DNA of 7,041 nucleotides from Alphaproteobacteria bacterium (GTDB taxonomy: Bacteria; Pseudomonadota; Alphaproteobacteria; Rhodobacterales; Rhodobacteraceae). The notes under the pieces were generated by a model. It was given only the letters and a program-made list of their open reading frames with translations, was not told the origin of the DNA and did not search any database. The DNA lies in assembly GCA_024277955.1 (NCBI GenBank), contig JAJRUE010000073.1:1-7041 (forward strand). Reading direction: 5' to 3'. Shown in pieces: positions 1-6,024 of this stretch. Positions within the stretch are counted from its first letter, which is position 1. Each line of letters begins with the position of its first letter. The translations under genes and the position numbers were made by a program.

Positions 1-584
1 ACCGAAGAGGCCGCCGCCTGCATCGGCGAAAACCCGTAGTGATCGTCCTGCGGATGGAAAGAACGCACATGACAGATCGGCGAAACCCCCTCGCCCACGG
101 CAAAGCGATGCTTGCGCCCGCCCACCTTGTATTCATAGGCCACCGGCCAACCATCCGCGCCGGGCACGAGACTCATCCGGTCCGAGCGCAGCACATGCAA
201 CTCCGCCGGCACCCCGGCTTCGCCGCCCACAGCCTCCAGATAGCCATCCCCGGACAAAAGCATCTGCCCGTAAAGCGCCTCGAACAGCTCGGCCCGCCCC
301 TGCAACGGGTTGGGCCGCGAAATCAGCTCCAGCACCGGGTGCACGTCATAGCGCCGCTCACTGTCCTGCAACACCAGCGGCAGGGCGGCGGCGGCCTCGG
401 CAATCAGCTTCACACAGCGAAACCCCACCGGGTTGCCCATGAAGCCCACCTTGGTCAGCGTCACGGTGTCGCGCGCACTCCAGGCCACGCGCCCGGCGCT
501 GCCCCAGGCCGCCACCCGGCCGGTGGCCGAAGCCTTGCGTTCGGGCACCACCGCCGCCCCACGTCGGAAAAAATCCAGTTTCAT
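1..584 (-). CDS. HK97-family phage/GTA portal protein, N-terminal part (cut by window edge)
   Basis: The portal forms the dodecameric ring at one capsid vertex through which the terminase pumps DNA. The frame opens at an ATG (582-584) and stays open to the window edge, giving 194 codons; the 3' part is missing. The product begins MKLDFFRRGAAVVPERKAS and continues with segments typical of HK97-type portals: GNPVGFRCVKLIAEAAAALPL (about residues 50-70), HPVLELISRPNP (about 82-93), FEALYGQMLLSGDGYLEAV (about 100-118), and FHPQDDHYGFSPMQAA near the edge. A good Shine-Dalgarno (AGGAG, complement of 596-600) lies about 11 bases before the ATG, which supports this start. It follows terL on the same strand after a 135-base spacer holding two hairpins. 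The order small terminase, large terminase, portal matches orfs g1-g3 of the Rhodobacter gene transfer agent. A prophage portal is the alternative. Recognition of the family is from motif resemblance only. Confidence 0.88.
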   Translation of the reverse strand, partial: MKLDFFRRGAAVVPERKASATGRVAAWGSAGRVAWSARDTVTLTKVGFMGNPVGFRCVKLIAEAAAALPLVLQDSERRYDVHPVLELISRPNPLQGRAELFEALYGQMLLSGDGYLEAVGGEAGVPAELHVLRSDRMSLVPGADGWPVAYEYKVGGRKHRFAVGEGVSPICHVRSFHPQDDHYGFSPMQAAASS

Positions 585-654
585 CTGCAAAGACACTCCT
601 TTTCAGCGCCGGAAACCGCTCCCCGACGTCGCCATCTTCTTCTTTGTCCAAATA

Positions 655-716
655 CTCCCGCCGGAGGCGAAAAAGCGGCTTCAAAGCCGCTTGCAAGGCG
701 TTTCAAAACGCCTTGC
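655..716 (-). repeat. Tandem inverted repeats (two perfect hairpins) between terL and portal
   Basis: Two adjacent perfect inverted repeats lie just after the terL stop. One has 11-base arms (693-703 with 706-716); the other has 9-base arms (673-681 with 684-692). Each is separated by only two bases, so in RNA the actual loop would be about four bases. A weaker CTCC/GGAG pair (655-658 with 663-666) and a stretch reading GGGAGTATTTGG on the minus strand follow. I recall similar blocks scattered between genes in many Rhodobacterales genomes, so this may be a dispersed intergenic element. That recollection needs a genome-wide search. The first hairpin begins four bases after the terL stop codon, so it would sit at the 3' end of the terSL part of the transcript. 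Confidence 0.75.
670..692 (-). terminator. Terminator-like hairpin after terL, before portal
   Basis: Read on the minus strand, the second hairpin is AAGCGGCTT, TG, AAGCCGCTT and is followed at once by TTT and then CG, giving a run of five T including the end of the stem. This fits a weak intrinsic terminator inside what should be one operon. It could partly uncouple terSL from the structural genes, or act as an RNA-stability or processing element. The short U-tract makes full termination doubtful. Confidence 0.45.
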
Positions 717-719
717 CCC

Positions 720-2093
720 TCACCCCAGCGTCCTGACCCGCGGGCGAACCCATTTCGCCGCCGGCCCGATCATCAGCTCGTGCAGCGCCCAGACCAGCGC
801 ATCCACCCGGTCGGGCGACCCCTTGCCTTCATAACCGCGCGCCGTCATCCGGCACATCTGGTCTTCCAGCTCCGCCAGCCCGCGCAAATGCTTCACCCGC
901 CCCTGCTCGTAAAGCGCTGCCACCGGCTCGGCCCGCGCCACCTTGCCCCGCGTCGCCCGCACCGCCCGATAGGGCGCCACCGGGTCGATCTGCCGGATCA
1001 CGCTTTCCACCAGATCGCCCCCCTGGTTCACCTCGGCCACCAGCCGGTCCGCCTCGTGGCGCGCCATCGCATCCAGCGCCGCGCGCGCCCACCCCTGCGG
1101 AGACGCCCCCGAAACGCTGGCATCCTCCAGCACCACCGCGCGCCAGTCCTGCGGCGGCCCCTGCAACACCGCCCCCACAACCACGATCCCGCATTCGTCC
1201 GACCCCGCATGGCCCGTCACCGGCGGATCCACCGCCACCACCACCCGGTCAAAGGCCGGCAACTCCTCGATACGCGCCGCCTCCAACGCCGAAGATGTCC
1301 ACAAGGCCCCTTCCGCGTCCTCCAGCAACACCCCGTCCAGTTCCTGCCGCCCCAGCCTGGTCCCGGCATAGCGCGCCCGAACCTCCTCCAGAAAGGACTC
1401 GGCCAGAAACGCCCGGTTCGCCTCTGTCGGCGCATGGGTCACGGCGGTGGACGGGTTCGCCAGGACCGTCTTCAACACCCCTACATTGCGCGGCGTCGTG
1501 GTCACCACGGCGCGCGGATCCTCGCCCAGCCGCAAACAGAACTGCAGCATGTCCCAGCACTCTTCGGCGCGTTTCCACTTGGCCAGCTCGTCCACCCAGG
1601 CGGCGTCGAACTGCGGCCCGCGCAGGCTTTCCGGCTCATGCGCCGAAAACACCTGCGCCGTCGCGCCGTTGGGCCACTCCAGCAGCTTGCGCGTCGCCCG
1701 CCACACCGGCCGGCGGTCCGGCGGGCTGCAGGCCAGTATCCCGCTCTCGCCGAAAATCATCACCTCGCGGACCTGCTCGATGGTCTCGCCCACCAGCGCC
1801 ACGCGCCGCGCGCGTCCGCGATCCAGCGGCCGCGGCCCCTCCACCTGGGCACGCACCCACTCGGCGCCCGCGCGGGTCTTGCCGGCGCCGCGCCCGCCCA
1901 TCACCACCCAGGTCCGCCAGGCACCCTCGGGCGGCAGCTGGTGCTCCATCGCCCAGAACTCGAAAAGAAAAGGGAGCGCCAGCAGCGCCCCCTCGTCAAG
2001 CTCACCCAGAAATTTCTCCACCACCTCGGGCGGCGCGCAGGCAAGCCAGTCGGCGTCGGATTTCGTCTCGCGCGGCGGCAAGGTCGATGGCAT
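720..2093 (-). CDS. terL: Large terminase subunit (ATPase-nuclease packaging motor), GTA/phage type
   Basis: TerL powers DNA packaging into the capsid and cuts the DNA. From the ATG at 2091-2093 the protein is 457 residues. The ATPase domain shows Walker A GGRGAGKT (66-73), Walker B AAWVDE with D168/E169, and a coupling motif VVTTTPR (about 196-202). The RNase H-like nuclease domain shows AVDPP with D289, a second acidic cluster AEVNQGGD (353-360), and a late DRVDALVWAL with D428/D431. All key residues look intact. The frame is open upstream to 2231, but those 46 codons are basic low-complexity residues that mirror terS, while recognisable TerL sequence (FLFEFWAMEHQLPPEGAWRT) starts after 2093. 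No clear Shine-Dalgarno precedes this ATG. The gene overlaps terS by 92 bases, suggesting translational coupling. It closely resembles, from memory, the terminase of Rhodobacter GTA (orf g2). Confidence 0.93.
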   Translation of the reverse strand: MPSTLPPRETKSDADWLACAPPEVVEKFLGELDEGALLALPFLFEFWAMEHQLPPEGAWRTWVVMGGRGAGKTRAGAEWVRAQVEGPRPLDRGRARRVALVGETIEQVREVMIFGESGILACSPPDRRPVWRATRKLLEWPNGATAQVFSAHEPESLRGPQFDAAWVDELAKWKRAEECWDMLQFCLRLGEDPRAVVTTTPRNVGVLKTVLANPSTAVTHAPTEANRAFLAESFLEEVRARYAGTRLGRQELDGVLLEDAEGALWTSSALEAARIEELPAFDRVVVAVDPPVTGHAGSDECGIVVVGAVLQGPPQDWRAVVLEDASVSGASPQGWARAALDAMARHEADRLVAEVNQGGDLVESVIRQIDPVAPYRAVRATRGKVARAEPVAALYEQGRVKHLRGLAELEDQMCRMTARGYEGKGSPDRVDALVWALHELMIGPAAKWVRPRVRTLG

Positions 2094-2340
2094 AACCGTC
2101 GGCGATGGCGTCTTCTTCTCGGATGCTGTCTTCAATTTTCTGCTTCTCTTTCGCAAGCATCTGGATCGCCCCGGACAGCAGCCGGGCATCCTTCTGGATG
2201 TCCGCCGCCAGATCTGCCCCGCCATCTTCAAGCTGGCGGGCCGCCGCCCTGAGTGCCCTGATTGCCCTGGTGAATTGCTCCTCCGCCAGTTCGAGACTTT
2301 CCCGGCTGGCCCCGTCTGTTACGGGAGTTTTCAAAATCAT
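2002..2340 (-). CDS. terS: Putative GTA small terminase subunit (orf g1-like)
   Basis: This 112-residue protein begins MILKTPVTDGASRESLELAEEQFTRAIRALRAAARQLEDGG. It is rich in Glu, Lys, Arg, Ala and Leu, and residues about 14-85 look like long helices with coiled-coil character, as expected of the oligomeric core of a small terminase. No N-terminal helix-turn-helix is obvious. That agrees with what I recall of the R. capsulatus GTA small terminase (orf g1), which is thought to package DNA with little sequence specificity. The assignment rests on size, helical character and its place directly before terL, not on a diagnostic motif. A GAGG about 12 bases before the ATG is a modest ribosome binding site. 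It is the first gene after the CtrA box, promoter and leader hairpin, and it overlaps terL out of frame by 92 bases. Confidence 0.8.
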   Translation of the reverse strand: MILKTPVTDGASRESLELAEEQFTRAIRALRAAARQLEDGGADLAADIQKDARLLSGAIQMLAKEKQKIEDSIREEDAIADGYAIDLAAARDEIRRRLACLRAARGGGEISG

Positions 2341-2383
2341 ACGTTACTGCCGCCTCTCATGCATGTTCCGCACGAGCGAAATG

Positions 2384-2420
2384 AAAAAGCAGCCGCCGGG
2401 GGATCACCCCGTGACTGCTT
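2384..2420 (-). terminator. Intrinsic-terminator-like hairpin in the terS leader (attenuator or sRNA end)
   Basis: On the minus strand an outer 6-base stem (AAGCAG with CTGCTT, 2415-2420 and 2387-2392) encloses an inner CGGGG/CCCCG stem (2407-2411 and 2397-2401) with a five-base loop. The outer arm runs into TTTTTC. It lies downstream of the candidate promoter at 2446-2474 and about 45 bases before the terS ATG. Transcripts from that promoter could therefore stop after about 55 nt. The internal loop (UCA opposite GCGG) weakens the structure a little. It could be an attenuator, the end of a short RNA, or a plain leader hairpin. Confidence 0.6.
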
Positions 2421-2443
2421 GCCCACTTCTTCTAGCTTGCCCA
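2417..2443 (-). repeat. Two exact 9-base direct repeats just after the terS promoter
   Basis: TGGGCAAGC occurs twice on the minus strand (2435-2443 and 2417-2425), separated by TAGAAGAAG, so the period is 18 bases. The first copy covers the expected transcription start and the second runs into the 5' arm of the terminator-like hairpin. The copies could be protein-binding half sites on nearly the same DNA face, or alternative pairing partners in the leader RNA. Confidence 0.6.
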
Positions 2444-2445
2444 AA

Positions 2446-2474
2446 GGTATACATCGGACCGCGCGCACTGTCAA
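2446..2474 (-). promoter_or_regulatory. Sigma-70-like promoter for terS / GTA cluster
   Basis: On the minus strand a perfect -35 TTGACA (2469-2474) is followed after 17 bases by TATACC (2446-2451), matching four of six -10 positions. The start of transcription would be near 2438-2440, leaving a leader of about 100 bases before terS. A CtrA-type box lies about 30 bases further upstream. No other gene on this strand begins between here and terS. Confidence 0.65.
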
Positions 2475-2504
2475 GCCCGCCCACCCCGGCACCGCCCGCT
2501 AAGG

Positions 2505-2519
2505 TTAAGAAAACATTAA
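2505..2519 (-). promoter_or_regulatory. CtrA box (TTAA-N7-TTAAC) upstream of GTA cluster
   Basis: On the minus strand TTAA (2516-2519) and TTAA (2505-2508) are separated by exactly seven bases and followed by C, matching the full CtrA consensus TTAA-N7-TTAAC. It sits in a short AT-rich island within very GC-rich DNA, centred about 40 bases upstream of the -35 hexamer. CtrA is known to be required for GTA expression in R. capsulatus, so the location makes sense. Whether CtrA binds here directly is inference. Confidence 0.6.
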
Positions 2520-2525
2520 TTTTTC

Positions 2526-2652
2526 AGAGAACGCCCACCCGCACCCCACGACCCCGACCCCGGCTTTTGCCAACCGGACCAGCCCCGCCGAACCCGCCGA
2601 ACCCACCGGCCCAGCCCGCGACGCACCCGCCGCCGCCATCACCCGGCCCGGC
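2526..2652. other. Non-coding spacer after mltG, C-rich on plus strand, nothing recognised
   Basis: Between the mltG stop and the CtrA box this stretch is strongly strand-biased: G-rich on the minus strand, with short GGTTCGGCG repeats around 2590-2606. I see no convincing terminator with a U-tract after mltG and no gene. Transcription from fabF-mltG might therefore read into terS. Confidence 0.6.
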
Positions 2653-3807
2653 TCAGTTGCCGCCCTGCTGCGCCTCGATCGCGCGCCACTTGGCGACATT
2701 GCGGTTGTGCTCGGCCAGGGTCGCGGCAAAGGCATGCCCGCCGGTGCCATCGGCCACGAAAAACAGATAATCCGTGTCCGCCGGGTTCAGCGCCGCCCGG
2801 ATCGCATCCTCGCCCGGATTGGCGATCGGGGTCGGCGGCAGCCCGGTGACCACATAGGTGTTATAGGGCGTTTCCCGCCGCAGCTCGCTCTGACGCAGCC
2901 CACGGCCCAGATTGCCCTTGCCATCGGTCACCCCGTAGATCACCGCCGGGTCGGTCTGCAGCCGCATCCCCTTGCGCAGCCGGTTGACAAAGACCGAAGC
3001 CACCACCGGGCGCTCGTCCGCCACGGCGGTTTCCTTTTCGACAATAGAGGCCAGCGTCAGCGCCTCTTGCGGCGTCTCGAACGGCAGATCCTCGGCCCGC
3101 TCGCGCCAGGCGGCATCCAGCCGGTCGGCCTGCAGCTTCTGCATCCGCGCCAGCAGCACGGCGCGCGATTCCCCGCTCTTCACCTCGTAGCTCTCGGGCG
3201 CCAACATGCCCTCGGGCGGATACTCGCCCACCGCCCCCGACAGGAAATCCGCCGCCTCGAGCGCCTGCACCACCTGCCACACGGTCGTGCCCTCGGCCAT
3301 CGCCACCCGATACCGGGTGTCGCCCTGGGCGCGCACATCGGCATAGATCGCCGGCGCATCGCCCGCAGCCGGGTCAAAGGCCGCCACCTCGACAAAGCGC
3401 GTCGTCGCCGGGTCCAGTTCGCGCACCTGAACCTGCGCCCGGTTCACCCCGATGCGATACACCACCTCGGTGCCGCAGGTGCTGGCCCCGCCGCGCGTCA
3501 CCAACTCGGCGATCTCGGCCATCGAGGCCCCCGCCGGCACCAGAAAGCTCCCGGCCTTCAGCTTGTCCGCCTTTTCGGAATAACTGACCCCGATGCGAAA
3601 GATCGTCGGGTTCGACACCGCGCCGCGCGCCGCCAGGTCTTCGGACACCCGGGTCATGTTCGACCCGCTCTTGACCCGCAGACAGATCGCGGTTTCCAGC
3701 GGCCCAGGTGCCGAATACTGCGCCTTGCCCCAGGCGATCACCCCGCCCACGGCCAGCAGGATCACGATGAACAGGGTCAGCGCATTCGACGCGATATGCC
3801 GCCACAT
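2653..3807 (-). CDS. mltG: Endolytic murein transglycosylase MltG (YceG-like)
   Basis: MltG is an inner-membrane lytic transglycosylase that cuts nascent glycan strands and helps end their synthesis. The 384-residue protein has a single N-terminal membrane helix (about residues 8-27, ALTLFIVILLAVGGVIAW). It then has a LysM-like region (VKSGSNMTRVSEDLAARG, about 45-62) and the catalytic YceG domain. In that domain LASIVEKET carries the glutamate (E257) that corresponds to the catalytic Glu of E. coli MltG. Other family blocks are EGMLAPESYEV (199-209), LQTDPAVIYG, YNTYVVTGLPPTPIANPG and YLFFVADGTGGHAF with a following EHN. Its length is near that of other family members. The ATG shares one base with the fabF stop (TGATG), so the two genes are probably translationally coupled. 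No separate promoter is evident. Confidence 0.96.
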   Translation of the reverse strand: MWRHIASNALTLFIVILLAVGGVIAWGKAQYSAPGPLETAICLRVKSGSNMTRVSEDLAARGAVSNPTIFRIGVSYSEKADKLKAGSFLVPAGASMAEIAELVTRGGASTCGTEVVYRIGVNRAQVQVRELDPATTRFVEVAAFDPAAGDAPAIYADVRAQGDTRYRVAMAEGTTVWQVVQALEAADFLSGAVGEYPPEGMLAPESYEVKSGESRAVLLARMQKLQADRLDAAWRERAEDLPFETPQEALTLASIVEKETAVADERPVVASVFVNRLRKGMRLQTDPAVIYGVTDGKGNLGRGLRQSELRRETPYNTYVVTGLPPTPIANPGEDAIRAALNPADTDYLFFVADGTGGHAFAATLAEHNRNVAKWRAIEAQQGGN

Positions 3808-5069
3808 CAGTCGGCGAGCCTTTTCATCACCAGGCTGGCATTGGTGCCGCCAAAGCCGAAGGAGTTGGACAGCGCCACATCGATCCGGCGTTCGCGCTTT
3901 TCATTGGCCGCCAGATCCAGCACCGGCTCGACCGCCGGGTTGTCCAGGTTGATCGTCGGCGGCGCCACCTGATCGCGCAGCGCCAGCACGCAGAATATCG
4001 CCTCGACCGCGCCCGCGGCCCCCAACAGATGCCCGATCGAAGACTTGGTCGAAGACATGGTCGCCCCGGCGGCGGCCGCGCCCATCAGGCGTTCGACCGC
4101 GCCCAGTTCCACGGTGTCGGCCATGGTGCTGGTGCCATGGGCGTTGATATAGTCGATATCCGCCGGTTCCAGCCCGGCGCGCGCGATCGCCGCCTGCATC
4201 GCCCGATATCCCCCGTCGCCATCCTCGGCCGGCGCGGTGATGTGATAGGCGTCGCCCGACAGGCCATAGCCGACGACCTCGGCATAAATCTTCGCGCCGC
4301 GCGCCCGCGCATGTTCGTATTCCTCAAGCACCACGACGCCCGCGCCCTCGCCCATCACGAAACCGTCGCGGTCCGCGTCATAGGGCCGGCTGGCGGTCTG
4401 CGGCGCATCGCTGCGCTTGGTCGACAGCGCCTTGCAGGCGTTGAACCCGGCGATCCCCAGATCGCAGATCGCCGCCTCGGCGCCGCCCGCGATCATCACG
4501 TCGGCATCGCCCAGCATGATCAGCCGGCTGGCGTCGCCGATCGCGTGCGCCCCGGTCGAACACGCCGTCACCACCGCGTGATTCGGCCCCTTGAACCCAT
4601 AGCGGATCGACACCTGACCGCTGATCAGATTGATCAGAGAGCCTGGAATGAAAAACGGCGACACCCGCCGCGGCCCGCGCTCTTTCAGCAAGATCGCGGT
4701 TTCGGCGATCGACTGCAAACCGCCGATGCCAGACCCGATCATCACCCCGGTGCGCAGCCGGTCCTCTTCGGCCTCGGGCTTCCAGCCGGCATCGGTGACC
4801 GCCTGTTCGGCCGCCGCCATGCCATACAGGATAAAGTCATCCACCTTGCGCCGTTCCTTGGGCGCCATCCAGTCATCGGGGTTGAAGGTGCCATCGCTGC
4901 CGTCGCCATAAGGCACCTCGCAGGCATAATCGGTGGCCAGACCCGACGCATCGAACCGGGTGATGGTGCCCGCGCCCGATTGCCCGGCCAGCAGGCGTTC
5001 CCAACTGGCCTCGACCCCGCAGGCCAAAGGCGTCACCAATCCCAATCCCGTAACGACAACCCGGCGCAT
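3807..5069 (-). CDS. fabF: Beta-ketoacyl-ACP synthase II (FabF)
   Basis: FabF condenses malonyl-ACP with a growing acyl-ACP in the elongation cycle of type II fatty acid synthesis in the cytoplasm. The 420-residue product begins MRRVVVTGLGLVTPL. It carries the Cys-His-His triad of the KAS I/II class: C170 in VVTACSTG, H311 in NAHGTST, and H347 in KSSIGH with K342. The C-terminal NSFGFGGTNASLV loop is also present. The reading frame extends 12 codons further upstream to 5105. The ATG at 5067-5069 is chosen because an excellent Shine-Dalgarno (GAGGAG) sits six bases before it and conserved FabF sequence begins right there. The gene lies in the same direction as acpP, its substrate carrier, but a rhodanese-HigA gene sits between them. 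It overlaps mltG by one base. Confidence 0.98.
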   Translation of the reverse strand: MRRVVVTGLGLVTPLACGVEASWERLLAGQSGAGTITRFDASGLATDYACEVPYGDGSDGTFNPDDWMAPKERRKVDDFILYGMAAAEQAVTDAGWKPEAEEDRLRTGVMIGSGIGGLQSIAETAILLKERGPRRVSPFFIPGSLINLISGQVSIRYGFKGPNHAVVTACSTGAHAIGDASRLIMLGDADVMIAGGAEAAICDLGIAGFNACKALSTKRSDAPQTASRPYDADRDGFVMGEGAGVVVLEEYEHARARGAKIYAEVVGYGLSGDAYHITAPAEDGDGGYRAMQAAIARAGLEPADIDYINAHGTSTMADTVELGAVERLMGAAAAGATMSSTKSSIGHLLGAAGAVEAIFCVLALRDQVAPPTINLDNPAVEPVLDLAANEKRERRIDVALSNSFGFGGTNASLVMKRLAD

Positions 5070-5104
5070 CTGCTCTCCTCGATCCGGCAAAACCTGTGCG
5101 CCCA

Positions 5105-5134
5105 CAGATACACGGGGCGGCAGGCGGGGGGCAA
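5105..5134 (-). promoter_or_regulatory. Possible promoter for fabF-mltG
   Basis: On the minus strand TTGCCC (5129-5134) and TATCTG (5105-5110) are 18 bases apart, placing a start about 30 bases before the fabF ATG. The match is moderate. The rest of the 232-base gap between fabF and the rhodanese gene (5070-5301) is GC-rich, with no clear terminator or gene. Confidence 0.38.
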
Positions 5135-5301
5135 GGGCAAGAAACCGGCAGCGCTTCGGGAAATCGCCGCAGGTGCGTCAGGGCCGCACCGGCAGCCCGC
5201 GACGCGCCGGCAACCGGACCGGGGCCGACCTCACGCAGCGGCCAGACGCGCAAGCGCGCCCCGCAACCGGAAAGCACCCGGAAAGCAATCAGCAAAACGG
5301 A

Positions 5302-5961
5302 TCAGCAGAGCGCGCAGCGCGGGGTGATATCGCGCCGGATCGTCCCCCCCAGCGCGTGGCGCGCGCGTTCCAGATCGTGTTCCATCTGCAGGCGCAGCCA
5401 GAAATCGCCCGCCGTGCTGAAGAACCGCGCCAGGCGCAGCGACAGTTCGGCGCTGACCGGCAATTCGCCGCTCAGAACCCCGCGCACCGCCGCATCGCCG
5501 ACCGAGATCCGTCCGGCAAGCTCGCCGGCCCCGATCCCCAGCGGCGCCATGTATTCGTCGCGCAGCACATCGCCCGGCGCCGGGCACAGGAACGCCGGCT
5601 CGGCGGCCTTGTCCACCGGCGCCGGCGGCAGATCTTCCACCTCGTAACCGGCGGCCTTCCAGGCCTTCAGCCCGCCGGTCATGTGCACCACGTCCAGATG
5701 GCCTTCGTTCAGCAGCATCTTGCCCGCCGCCTCCGACCGCTTGCCGATGGCGCAATACAGCACCACCTTCTTGCCCTCCAGCACCGGGAAAAGCTCGGGG
5801 TCGAACCCCGACAGCGGCAACAGCAGCGCACCGGGAATATGCTCCTTTTCGAACTCGGACACTTCGCGCACATCGACCAGAAGGATGTCGTTGCGGTCAT
5901 ACCATTGCTTGACGGTCTCGACGCTGGCCGGGGTCACGTCCAGGGGGGTTTTCTGCAACAT
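5302..5961 (-). CDS. Rhodanese domain fused to HigA-like antitoxin/HTH domain
   Basis: The 219-residue protein has two parts. Residues about 8-110 form a single rhodanese domain: VDVREVSEFEKEHIPGALLLPL, the active-site loop YCAIGKRS with C70, and a late GGLKAWKAAGYEV. A Pro/Ala-rich linker (about 111-126) follows. Residues about 127-202 match the HigA/VapI-type antitoxin HTH family: PGDVLRDEYMAPLGI, a helix-turn-helix region (about 144-168), then LSLRLARFF and FWLRLQMEHDLERAR. The tail ends RCALC, giving a terminal CxxC (C216/C219). No HigB toxin gene is beside it. A GAGGTGG ribosome binding site precedes the ATG by about five bases. It could be a sulfur- or redox-responsive regulator. This is inference; the protein may instead be an enzyme with a relic HTH. 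Its true substrate and DNA target cannot be read from the sequence. Confidence 0.88.
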   Translation of the reverse strand: MLQKTPLDVTPASVETVKQWYDRNDILLVDVREVSEFEKEHIPGALLLPLSGFDPELFPVLEGKKVVLYCAIGKRSEAAGKMLLNEGHLDVVHMTGGLKAWKAAGYEVEDLPPAPVDKAAEPAFLCPAPGDVLRDEYMAPLGIGAGELAGRISVGDAAVRGVLSGELPVSAELSLRLARFFSTAGDFWLRLQMEHDLERARHALGGTIRRDITPRCALC

Positions 5962-6024
5962 CGCGCCACCTCGTTGAATTGGCCTGTGCGGGGGGCGCCA
6001 GTCGCCGGTCCCGCGGTCCCTTCA

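Noticed and set aside
2094..2231. N-terminal extension of terL to an upstream ATG
   Set aside because: The extra residues are basic and unlike TerL, and the region already encodes terS in another frame.
39..2252. Very long plus-strand open frame (737 codons) opposite portal and terL
   Set aside because: It is a by-product of GC-rich codon use on the other strand: rich in His, Arg, Pro and Gln, with no recognisable domain, and antiparallel to clear portal and terminase genes.
2505..2750. Small minus-strand frame overlapping the mltG 3' end and the CtrA region
   Set aside because: It overlaps conserved mltG sequence in another frame, is Ala/Gly/Pro/Arg-rich and has no motif.
2707..3972. Plus-strand open frame opposite mltG
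   Set aside because: It mirrors mltG codons, with the same low-complexity composition and no motif.
5070..5105. 12-codon N-terminal extension of FabF
   Set aside because: A strong Shine-Dalgarno sits directly before the internal ATG, and FabF similarity begins exactly there.
4029..5327. Plus-strand open frame opposite fabF
   Set aside because: It is antiparallel to an unmistakable fabF, with His/Arg/Pro-rich composition and no domain.
5302..5961. A working HigBA toxin-antitoxin pair
   Set aside because: Neither side of the HigA-like gene holds a HigB-like frame; the neighbouring gaps are non-coding, and the next genes are acpP and fabF.
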